The notes below the pieces were generated by a model. The model saw only the letters and a list, made by a program, of their open reading frames with translations, was not told the origin of the DNA and did no database searches. From Chromera velia (lineage: Eukaryota > Sar > Chromeraceae), in NCBI GenBank assembly GCA_018398765.1, contig JAHBMJ010005873.1, forward strand, positions 34,515 through 57,856: a DNA stretch of 23,342 bases, read 5' to 3'. The position numbers were made by a program, and so were the translations under genes. Below are positions 8,956-18,658 of the stretch, one piece after another. The first letter of the stretch is position 1. The number at the start of each line of letters is the position of its first letter.

Positions 8956-10135
8956 AGAGGCAGGGTAGCGCGTTGCTGCCCTGAGAAAGGGAGTTAGGGT
9001 CTCATCCGCCCGTTCTTGCCCTCAAACCTCTCTCTGGCTCAAAAAAAAAGAAAAGCGAAAACTGACCCCTCTGTGTGCTCGTATGTTGGTTGCAGGCTGC
9101 TGACACTCTTCATTCCATGCACGGGGCCTTACTGAATCCCTTTGGGGTCAGTAAGTCGGCCGGTTGGCCCGTTTTGCGGTCTAACAGGTACGATCCTTTG
9201 TTGGGGTGGGGCGGTCTCTTTGATTCCTTTGGAGTAAAGAGGCAGCTCTTGTCTGTGTGCTTCTCTGGAAGGACAGACTTGAGTTTGTTGGCAGTGTGGA
9301 TTGAGCCTGGATGTTCTTTTTTTTTTACTCTCTGCTTAACCCTTTGGGTGATGCGTGAGTGAGGAAGGCAGAAGGGCGGGGAAAGAGAAAGCGAAAAACC
9401 TGGATGTCGAAGGATGGATGTCTGACCCCTTTGGGTGAGGACGGAAATCTGGAGGACGGAAAGGCAACAAGAAGCGAATCTCTGGTTAGAAAGCACACAG
9501 GAAAGACGAAAAAAAAAAAAAGCGCAACAAAAGAAAAGAAACAAAGACAAATTCACAAAACGGCAAGCGCGTGAAAAAAAGGGGCAGAAAAAAAAGAAAA
9601 GAGCAGATCGAGAGAGAAAGGAAAAAGAGAAAAGAAACCTTGAAGAAAGCCCAGAAAGGCCGCGGGCAAAAAAGAAAGAAAAGGGCCCTGGACAAAGACG
9701 CCAGATATGGGCAAAGGATGATTGATTCTCTCTCTCTTCTTTCTGAGCAACTGCAGCAACTGCAGCTTCCTCCTCTTCAGTTTTCTCAGAGTGACTTACT
9801 GACTCTTTTTCTTTCAATCTTGGCATCAGATGGACGAGTCAATTCAATTCTCTCCTCTGAGTGCAATACAAAAAAACCAAAAAAACAAAAAAAAATCAAA
9901 AAATCAACCCCCCCCCCAAAAAAACCCTTCGATGCACACCACCGTGACGTGGTGAAGGGGCTTACGCCTCCTCAAACATTATTTTGTTGAGGCAACCAAG
10001 AGTGTGCAGCTTGCCTGCCTGTCTCCTTCTTGGCTGTCTGTCTCCTTCTTAGCTGACTGTCTCCTTGCCTGCATGCCTGTTTCTTGACAGGACAAGAAGG
10101 TGCGTCGGTCTGTTGGGTGCATGCCTGTGGGCCTT

Positions 10136-10176
<41 letters not shown>

Positions 10177-10420
10177 TTGCGTTTCAATCCATCTTCTCTT
10201 TCTCTGCATGCCTGTGGCGTCTCTGTTTTCATCCTTCTCATTTTCTCTTTTTGCCTCTCTCTGAATCGTTCGATCGCTCTGCAGTCTGCCTCTTTCTTTG
10301 CTTCAAACGTTTCCCTCTTCTTTGCCTCTCTTGCTTGCAGCAGGAGAGCCGAGCTCTCTTCTTCATCGTCCGCCCCCCCCTCTCTTCTTCGTCGTCATCG
10401 CGATTGCCCTGCACATTTCT
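8956..10420. other. Non-coding-looking region, purine/pyrimidine tracts
   Basis: No gene is supported. 9060-9440 has a recurring CCTTTGGG-like motif (about 9136, 9226, 9339, 9428), often next to CTGA or TGAC. 9490-9700 is A/G-rich and gives a Lys/Arg open frame by composition. 9880-9930 has A and C homopolymers. Two short hairpins lie at 9937-9954 (CACCAC/GTGGTG) and about 9968-9992 (CCTCAA/TTGAGG). 10137-10170 is a CT dinucleotide run. Confidence 0.6.
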
Positions 10421-11207
10421 TTCTTCGAGATCGCGTGGGAGTCCTTGCAAGAACGTCTCGGTGTGCATCCCCCCCCTTTCTTCGAGATCGCGTGGGAGTC
10501 CTTGCAAGAAGGTCTCCGTCTGCATCCCCCCCTTTTCTTCGAGATTGCGTGGGAGTCCTTGCAAGAACGTCTCCATCTGCATCCCCCCCCTTTCTTCGAG
10601 AGCGTGGGAGTCCTTGCAAGAACGTCTCCGTGTGCATCCCCCCCCTTTCTTCGAGATCGCGTGGGAGTCCTTGCAAGAAGGTCTCCGTGTGCATCCCCCC
10701 CCTTTCTTCGAGATCGCGCGGCAGTCCTTGCAAGAAGGTCTCCGTGTGCATCCCCCCCCTTTCTTCGAGATCGCGCGGCAGTCCTTGCAAGAACGTCTCC
10801 GTGTGCATCCCCCCCCTTTCTTCGAGATCGCGTGGGAGTCCTTGCAAGAAGGTCTCCGTGTGCATCCCCCCCCTTTCTTCGAGATCGCGTGGGAGTCCTT
10901 GCAAGAAGGTCTCCGTGTGCATCCCCCGCCTTTCTTCGAGATCGCGTGGGAGTCCTTGCAAGAAGGTCTCCGTGTGCATCCCCCCCCTTTCTTCGAGATT
11001 GCGTGGGAGTCCTTGCAAGAAGGTCTCCGTGTGCATCCCCCCCCTTTCTTCGAGATCGCGCGGGAGTCCTTGCAAGAACGTCTCCGTGTGCATCCCCCCC
11101 CTTTCTTCGAGATCGCGTGGGAGTCCTTGCAAGAAGGTCTCCGTCTGCATCCCCCCCCTTTCTTCGAGATCGCGTGGGAGTCCTTGCAAGAACGTCTCCG
11201 ATGTTCG
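10421..11207. repeat. 57-bp minisatellite, 14 units
   Basis: Units starting TTCTTCGAGATCGCGTGGGA begin at 10421, 10478, 10535, 10592, 10647, 10704, 10761, 10818, 10875, 10932, 10989, 11046, 11103 and 11160. All spacings are 57 bp except one of 55, where a unit lost two bases near 10600, and the last unit is partial. Units vary at a few fixed places: GAACG/GAAGG, GTGGGAG/GCGGCAG, CCGTGTG/CCGTCTG and the length of the C run. Because 57 is divisible by three, the array is open in most of the six frames; these ORFs are by-products. A degenerate half-unit precedes it at about 10370-10420. Confidence 0.95.
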
Positions 11208-11639
11208 GATGCCTGGCTGGTTGACTGGATGACTGACTGCATGAGCTCTCGATCATGCGCGCGTGTTGTTTGTATCGCAATTCACTCGCTCAGCCTGCCG
11301 TTTGATCGTTTGTCTGCATGCCTTTGTTGGCCATCTTTGAACGTGTCTTTCTCGATCGGTGTTCAAACGGAATCATGGCGTGCCTGTGCATCACAGAAGC
11401 AACCTGAGAGATTCTGATCGAACAGCATGCGAGACAGAACAGTCCTTTCCGCCTGCATGTCCGTCTTCGGTCACTCATGTCTGAGATGCTCGTGTGAGAC
11501 GTTGTATATGAATCGATCGTTGCATATGGTATGCATAGGCTGGCCGGCCGCTGTCGTCGCCTGTCGATCGTTGTCTAGATCGCTGTATGAGTCGATCGTT
11601 CTAGCAATCGTTGCATGCCCGGTGCCGTGCCTTACATTG

Positions 11640-12795
11640 AAAATTGAAATTTCTATCATTTTTCTACTAGTTTTTCTAATATTTCAAGTTAACTTTTGTC
11701 CTAAAACTTTTGTTTTGACCTTTGTAAGGAGTTAAGGTTAGGATAGGGTAGGATTAATGTCTGGAGGATTGGCCGCAGGAGTCTTGCCCCAATGCCGAGC
11801 GTTCGACGTGCGGTGTCAAAGAAAAGCGCATATATACGCGTCAGACCTTCCTGGCCGGCCCACACAAGCTAAAAGACCTGTGCTGCAATTTGGCCCGCAA
11901 ACTGTTTACCGTTTACGTGGTAATCAATCGATTATACTATCAATCAGTTAATTTTAAACTGGATTTTAAATAAGATTAATAATTTAAAGCTAGTTTGCAT
12001 AGACTAGCATAGTCTAGCATATAGCATAGCATTTTAAATAGTAACTGATAAGTGATTTATTGGTGCACTATAAGACCTAGTAGTATAGATCACTAGTTGT
12101 CACCGTTTTGTTTTATAGAGGTTGCCCCTATAAACGATAGGGAGTAGTATTGAGATATATTGAGAAAAAGATGTATCAGGTGCTGGTGCCATTCGCCTGG
12201 GAAGGAGGGACCTGAAATTAAGTACCAAATCAGGTGTTTCTCTAGGTGTCTCTTTTGACCTAAAAACACTTGTGTTCTAAAAACCTTTTCTACTGTTTGA
12301 TTATTTGATTGATTGATTGATTGATACGCTCCGCACTAGGCTTTCCCGCTATCTAGGGTGCATGAGGTGTTCGAAGTCCGTGTTCGGTGTTCCAGATCAT
12401 GGACCAGATGCAAATAAGGTATACTAAGTACACTTTTCGTGACACATGTTTTCTCAGGTATACCTTTTCTGAATCCTATAGCAGAGAGTGTATACACGTA
12501 CTTCAGCGTAACTAGCAATGTAAATATAAATTTTAATATACCAATGTAAAGTTACCATGCTAGTTATTATTACTAAGTTATACCACGTAGAATCAACACA
12601 CTCTAGCGAATACTCCATCAATCTTGATCGTCCGACATCTTTGCACATTAAAAAAAAACTCTCATTAAACGAATGCAGCTGGTGTAACACACTCATGCAC
12701 TGCATCCCTCGATCCACATTGCTCACAACGTACTTAATTAATTCCTTCTTAATTCTCATCCATCGAGGCGTAGTCAGTCACTGCAGCATGCAGCT
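11640..12795. other. AT-rich island without a clear gene
   Basis: Composition shifts sharply to A/T compared with both flanks. It contains short repeats such as TAGCATA (about 11995-12030), GATTGATT (about 12305-12325) and AAGGTTAGGATAGGGTAGGA near 11731-11753. A 64-codon plus ORF at 11757-11951 and a few others are present, but none shows coding features I trust. No terminal repeats or transposase remnants are seen. It could be a decayed insertion or simply spacer. Confidence 0.5.
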
Positions 12796-12800
12796 CATCA

Positions 12801-15187
12801 TCATGATGTCCCGTTCATGACAGAGGGACACTTGCTCTGCGGCCAGCAGCCCAGCCAGGTGTTCCAAGACTGTTGCTTCCGTCTCCAATCCGTCTGCAGA
12901 GAGTGGGGCATCAGGAAGCCGCTCTCGATCTCGTCTGAGTAGGCCACCAGAGAGAAGGTCTCGGGGTCGATCTCCAAAATGACTGCATGCATGCAGGCAA
13001 AGTCAAAGCATTAGCATGAAGACGCATGAATAAATGGAGAAAGGGAATATCCGTCTGACTGACTTTCTGCATGACCATGTCACTGACTGCCGACCATGCA
13101 GCTGGCATGCAGACTTTCCTGCCTGCATGCCTTCCGGCTTGCTTGAGTGTCTGTCTCTCTGTCTCTCTGTCTGCCTAGCTGTTCGCCTGTGTGCCTAGTC
13201 TGCCTGCCTGTCCAGCTGACTTACTGACTGACTGACTCACTGACTGACTGACTTGCGCTGAGGACGCTCTCGATGACCAGGAGGACCTCCGACGAGTTCT
13301 CCTCCAGTGTCTGCGGGCTCTCTGCCCCCTTCTCCGTCTCCAGCTTTTCGTTCCACGCCTTCTCAAAATCACCCAACACGCCATCGAACGGGTTCTTGAC
13401 CCCCCCCTTCTTCTTCTCTGCATCTCCATTTGAACCCAGATCCACTCCTGTATCGATCAACGTCATCAAATGGGATGAGTGCCAATTCTCTGGATACCCG
13501 TCCGAACCCGCCCAGAATCTCTTCACAAACCGCAAATTGGTAAATGAATAAAAAGGGTCGTTGCCTTCCACAGGGCTGACTCCGTTGTTCGTCGACAGAG
13601 AGACGTTCAACGGGACCTCCCACACCGCGTAGCTCCCTTTCCTTCTCTTCTTGTTGCTCTTGCAGTCCCGCACCTCCCCCATAAACCCCCTGTCTCCCTT
13701 CTCTCTTTCCTCCTCCACTTCGTCCTCACAGTCTGCGTCCCCCTCCTCTGATATCCACGCGATCGCCTTGGTCCACCCGTCCTCCTCTGCCACCACAAGG
13801 AAGAGCTGGTCGGTCGAGGGGTGGTACACAAGCTCTGCCTGGTTGAATCCGGCGATGATACCTGCATGCCGAGAGAGATGGAAGGAGAACATGGACGTGA
13901 TTGATTGAGCCAGGTCGACAGGTAGGAAGGCAGGAAGAACGGAAGCAAGCAGTCATGCACACGAGTTGTCAAAGAAACCAGAAAGAGAAGAGCTTTGCCA
14001 GGCACACACTCTGCGTTCCGAGCCGCCCCTCTTCTCACTGAATTTGCATGCATGTCCACAGACAAACGTGAAACCAGCCGAAAAGAATCCTGAGTGAACA
14101 ACACAGTTAGGAGCATTGCGTGGATCCCCACAGAGATTTCAGATTGACACACAAAAAGAAAGAAGGCAGAATGGAAGGACGGGTAGATCACAAAGAAGCT
14201 CGGGAAAATTCCACAAGGAAACCCCTTACTTACCTTCGCACTGCGTCTCTGCAGGAAACTCGGAGCCGTCCAGCGGACCCCCACACCACTCTGCGATCTG
14301 GATGCCCTCCCCCGTCTCCGACCAGCTGTCGAACAACCACATCCCGGGGGGAATCAGTTCTTCCACCTCCTCAGGGGAACTCGCGTGCAGGAGGTACTGG
14401 GCACTCCCCCCGAGGGCCCAACGGTCGTCGATCCAGGTCACAACGGGGCCTCCCAACAGACCCCTGCATCCAGGAATGCATCCATGCATGCCACAAAGCA
14501 GCGCATTGTATATGTGCACAGTCACAACAGGGCATTCCGAGAAAGCCATGCATGACATGCAAAACTCCTTTCGTGTAGTGAGCATTGAAAAGTCCAAGAG
14601 AAAGGACTGCAGACCGACCTCCTCTCTCGCGTGCCGTAGTAGAAAGTTCGCTTGAAGGTCAGATCTCCCGTCTCCAGATCGACCTCAAACAACTGCATGC
14701 ACGCGGGGGGGGCGGGGGGCACAGAATTGATTCAGGTGTGCTCAGAAGCGTAGTGTCTATATACGTAGCCATTGTAAGAAATCTGTCTCTCTCACGGTTT
14801 GTCTTCTGATTGTCTGCTCATTTTCTCTACCCACTTCCGTATCTTTGCAGTGAAGTATCGTTACTTCTTTTTTCTTTCCTTTTTCTCTGTTTCTCTCTCT
14901 CTCATTGCATTTCCTTCCTTCCTTCCTTACTAACTTACTTACTTACTTGCTTACTTACCTGCATGGTCCCATCTGGGTAAGTGGGGGCAGAGAAGGCGAG
15001 GTTGCCAGAGGGGTTCGTCCATATGCCGTGGAGCTGGTCGGACACCCCGGGGAAGGCGAAGGTGTTCGTCTTCTTGTTTGTGCGGGGGTCGATGAGGAGA
15101 ATGCGGTCGTCCGAGTAGACGTTCCAGTACACCCAACTGTACAAGCAATACACGCATGGGACTGTGAATTTTCCTTCTGTTTTGTTT

Positions 15188-15221
<34 letters not shown>

Positions 15222-17896
15222 GCACACCCACCTGTACATGCATGTATAGATGGTTGGGGGTATACATATGTTCACGATCTATCTTCGTCTTTCGGTCTTT
15301 CGAGGACACTCAAAAAAACATGCAGTGTGTTTCACAGCTAGAGACTGCCAATCACCCCGTCTCGTCTTTCTAACGAAAGAGCAGACATGCGCAAAGAAGC
15401 CTATGCACACGCAGACAATCGGTCATACAGGAAAGGAAACACATCAAGGACAGAACAGACAGACACACACACACACACACACACACACAGGTCTCCATGA
15501 ATTCAGACGACCCACCGCAGGCCATTGAGGTGTCCGTCTCGTTTAAAGTTCCCGACCAGGGTGGGTGCGTGCAGCTGCGTCTGGGCCATCGTGATCATCG
15601 GAGTGAAGAACCCGACCTGCTTGCAGGCAGGGAGGGAGAGAGGGAGACAGACGGAAGAAGAGAGTGAGGGAGGGAGGGATCCTCAGGGGGCTCTACAGGA
15701 TGAATCAGAGGAAACAGAAAGGTCGACAGGCGAAGTGCTCGCCGCATTTAATTCTGCCAACAGACAGCGACATGACAGAAATCGATCGGGGAGCTGGGGG
15801 CAGGCAGGAATGTAGAGAGAGAAATTAAGCGAATTAAGTGAAGCATGCATACAGACAATTAATTTGCATGCAGGTCGAGGTTCATTGACCCGGTCGAGGA
15901 GCTCTTTTTCTTTCTTTTCCCATACACCTCTTTGCAAACCCATGCAGGCGGACAAAGCGTGAGTGTACACACACACACACACACACACACACAGACGTAC
16001 GGACGCTAACATGTCTATACACATGTACATATACGTATACACGAGAGTGGGCGCGCATCGCGCGCCGAAGAATTTCGGACAACGTAGTACGCGGACGAAC
16101 CGAGTATAGAAGCGCACACAAACTTTGTGTTTTGTCAATTCTGGCGATTCGGCTTCCCAAAAACGTAACGCGCTGAGAGTGAGATTGGACTATAGAAGAG
16201 TAAGACATATACATGCACCGTCTGGCGGTTGACTGACGTTCTGTCCCCCGTCGACTTCCTCTGGCAGTTTGAAGACATAGTCTGACTTGGGCACGATCAA
16301 GATCTCCTCGACCAGCTTCACGTCCGCCGTCTCCTTCTCCCAGTCCACCTCGGAGACCTCAATTATCATCAGACTGCACGGCACCTGCAGATTTTTTCGT
16401 TTTCATATGTACGTATGTACTTTGTATTCTATGTATTCTATCTATGTATGCACAGTTTACCTCGGAGACCTCAATGATCATCAGACTGCACGGCACCTGC
16501 AGGCAGATTTGGGCGGACGGCAGTCATCGGTTGGGATGGCCAAGATGCGTTGGTTGTCTTCGAAGGGAAGGGAAGGAAAGGAAAGTGTTCGGAGAGGCCT
16601 ACCAGAACAGATGGTAAAAAGAGGACAATTGTCTCGAAGAAAAGTTTTGGTCCAATCCTGCTACTCCCTGACAGAATTTGTTTGCATACCCACCTCTTGA
16701 CACAAAATATTCACTAACCTGTAGCGGTCCCCCTGCAGCGATGTGGAATGTCTTCCCGTCATCCATTGCCCCCACATGAACGTTTTCATATGTATGTATG
16801 TATGTATGTATCTATGTATGTATATATGTATGTATGTATGTAGGTATGTATTTTGTCTGTATGCACACTCACTCACTAACCTGTAGCGGTCCCCCTGCAG
16901 CGATGTGGAACGTCTTCCCGTCATCCATTGCCCCCACATGAACGATGGGTCCGATTGGGTGAACAGTCGGGAGACTGAGCAGGTTGTAGATGATCATTTG
17001 GTGCGTGCGTGCGTTGACGAGCGCAAAGTCCGCAAGAAGAATGTCCCCGTAGGCGTACCAAATGTCGCCGTCAATGTCCCCACCCCCCCCGGAGAGTTTG
17101 CCCTTCAGGGATAGAGGGGCAAACCTTTGGAGAGGGTCCCAGTGCTCCCTCACGTCCCTCCGGGCCATGTACGCTGGGGTGTCCTTGTCAATGTATCTGC
17201 ACGTATATACATTTATTTTCATACAGAATGATGCATACATTTGTTTTCAGACAGAATGATGCATACATGCACTTATCTTCATACAGTATGTATACGCAGG
17301 GGTGTCCTTATCGATGTATCTGCACGTACACAGGAGAAGGGGGAGGAAGCCGTTCTTTCGGCAGTGTGTGAATCGTTAGCGTGTGTTGTAGACTGTTTGC
17401 CATGCGTGTGGTGGGGCTCTGGGGCTGTTGCCCTGTACATGCATGCTCATGTGTGCAGATGGTGTGACAACTACGCCTCAATTTACACGGATGTCTTTCG
17501 TGCAAGTAGAGTGCATCTGAAGACACGTACGCATACGTGTACGTACTTTGGCGGGTAAGCTTCCAGGAAGGGCGGGAGCTGTTGCCTGAACTCATTGGTC
17601 CACTCTGGCAAGTACTTGCCGAGCTTCTGTATCTCCTTCACGCGGTCTCTCACAGCGAAGTATTCCTCCACAGCCCCGTAGGAGGTCGGGAACTCTTTTC
17701 GGATCTCCAACGCTACCTGCTTCCTCATCGCCCCCTTCGCCCTCTCTGCCACCTCTCCTTCTTCTCCAGAGAGACCCTCGAACAGAGTGCCCAAGCCCTT
17801 CAAGTCGAACTCGAATGCACCGTTGTCGGAGGAGGCTTGCGAGAGCAGGATGCTCATGTAAAGCACCCCCAGCGGAATAAAAGAAAGGGAGCGCAT
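12801..17896 (-). CDS. Secreted nine-exon protein of unknown family, beta-propeller-like
   Basis: Exons (minus strand): 17896-17547, 17196-16881, 16384-16238, 15616-15516, 15136-14959, 14692-14619, 14463-14234, 13861-13253 and 12982-12801. Together they make 2187 nt, 728 codons plus TGA, with matching phases at all eight junctions. All donors fit GTNNGT, and acceptors are mostly GCAG. Residues 1-23 (MRSLSFIPLGVLYMSILLSQ...) are a typical signal peptide. Residues 24-116 look helical and charged. From about 140 to 560 there are repeated aromatic/Asp strand-like blocks, for example DIDGDIWYAYGDILLADFAL, WVYWNVYSDDRILLIDP, LFEVDLETGDLTFKRTFYYG and ELVYHPSTDQLFLVVAE. These resemble blades of a beta-propeller; that is inference from pattern only. 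About 500-540 is an acidic then Lys/Arg-rich insert. The C-terminal exon adds another such block and a Cys-containing tail. No catalytic motif was identified. Three exon borders carry partial duplications. Confidence 0.85.
13140..13252. repeat. CTGT/CTGC/GACT tetranucleotide runs in an intron
   Basis: These fill the end of the intron between exons 13861-13253 and 12982-12801. On the minus strand the donor GTCAGTCAG is the first unit of the tetranucleotide run. Confidence 0.85.
15187..15222. repeat. CAGA repeat in intron
   Basis: About nine CAGA units in the intron between exons 15616-15516 and 15136-14959. A CA dinucleotide run follows at about 15464-15489 in the same intron. Confidence 0.9.
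15966..16200. repeat. CA run and small hairpin inside intron
   Basis: A CA dinucleotide run covers about 15967-15993. Near 16050-16066 GGCGCGC-ATC-GCGCGCC forms a perfect 7-bp stem with a 3-nt loop. Both are in the 621-bp intron between exons 16384-16238 and 15616-15516. I saw no embedded gene. Confidence 0.7.
16347..16502 (-). repeat. 44-bp duplication of acceptor plus exon start; possible 36-nt mini-exon
   Basis: 16347-16390 and 16459-16502 are identical except one base (AATTATC/AATGATC), with a 68-bp spacer between. On the minus strand each copy reads CTGCAG followed by the exon start for VPCSLMIIEVSE. The upstream copy is bounded by an acceptor (CTGCCTGCAG) and by GTAAAC, which would make a phase-neutral 36-nt exon at 16496-16461. 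Using both copies would repeat those 12 residues; skipping the upstream copy gives one. Confidence 0.9.
16711..16944 (-). repeat. 72-bp duplication of exon end plus donor
   Basis: 16711-16782 and 16873-16944 differ at one base. Each holds the end of the exon coding for MDDGKTFHIAAGGPLQ plus the donor GTTAGTGA. The upstream copy (higher coordinates) is contiguous with exon 17196-16881. The downstream copy sits in the intron after a 90-bp spacer rich in ATGT tetramers that starts TTTTCATATGTATG on plus. Confidence 0.9.
17170..17328 (-). repeat. 36-bp duplication of acceptor plus exon start; possible 24-nt mini-exon
   Basis: 17170-17205 and 17293-17328 match with three differences. On minus, each copy has CGTGCAG and then codons for YIDKDTPAY. 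The upstream copy could be a 24-nt phase-neutral exon (17319-17296) if GTATAC acts as donor. The 87-bp spacer contains TTTTCATACAGAATGATGCA and a near copy, TTTTCAGACAGAATGATGCA. Confidence 0.85.
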
Positions 17897-18658
17897 GATA
17901 ATTGAATGGCCGGTATGTGCAGAGATCTTCTGAGAGTTTGGGCCGGAAAATTTTGCTGGGTTGAAAGTGTATGGTGTTGTTCAGCAGCCGTACACTCAAG
18001 GAGACGAACAGCTGCCTGCATCGAAAATGAAAGAACAAAAATTACACATCCCACCAGATTCTGTTGATGCCAGGTAAAGACATGTGCTGTAGAATCATTG
18101 ACAGGTTTTGTCCTCACTATATAAGCGTCCAGTACGTTTTGGCAACTCACGTGCTGAGCATATTGAAGTCGATCTGCAATGATTTCTGCACGCAGAATTC
18201 GAAGCCTGAATCGAAGGTCAGGCAAATCTGCATGAATGTTGCAGTGCATGAACGCGTGGCGGCGCGGGAGTTCGCGGAGTCGGCCCAACGCGTACCAGCT
18301 AGCTAGGTTTTAGGAGCCCCACGCGCCGCCGCGGGCCACATGATCCCCTCGTCGCGCGGATCGTGTTGCTTTGTGTTGCTTGCTGCCATGCACCTTGCTT
18401 CAATGCATGGTTGTCTTCACATGTGAGAGACTATGAGAGTCTCGATCAGCCGACTTCGGACAAAGGCTGACATACTCGATAACTAGCTGCTGCCTGATTG
18501 ATCTTATTGCATGACCCGTCGCCAGAATGTTTATCCTCAAGACTTTCTGAGAGAACAGACAGATCCTTAAATTCGGACTCTCCACCGAGGTATATATGTA
18601 GATTGAATCTTTTCCTTCCTTTTCTTTCTGTTCACCCGTGAATCCACGCACTTCAGCA
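17897..18658. promoter_or_regulatory. Divergent intergenic region between two genes
   Basis: 762 bp separate the start codon of the minus-strand secreted protein (17896) from the proposed start of the plus-strand TBC gene (18659), so both promoters should lie here. TATATAAG occurs at 18118-18125 and TATATAT at about 18591. At about 18250-18345 is a GC-rich, CpG-rich block with GGCGGCGCG and its complement CGCGCCGCC about 60 bp apart. No transcription start motif can be assigned. Confidence 0.35.

Noticed and set aside
9571-9990. Lys/Arg-rich plus-strand ORF with a Leu/Gln-rich middle
   Set aside because: Composition comes from A/G and CT tracts; no convincing borders, and homopolymers follow.
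10065-11417. ORFs of 264-450 codons on both strands with a 19-residue repeat
   Set aside because: A 57-bp repeat unit keeps most of the six frames open; no splice, start or composition evidence favours one.
11757-11951. 64-codon plus-strand ORF
   Set aside because: Short, in an AT-rich island, without coding bias or splice context.
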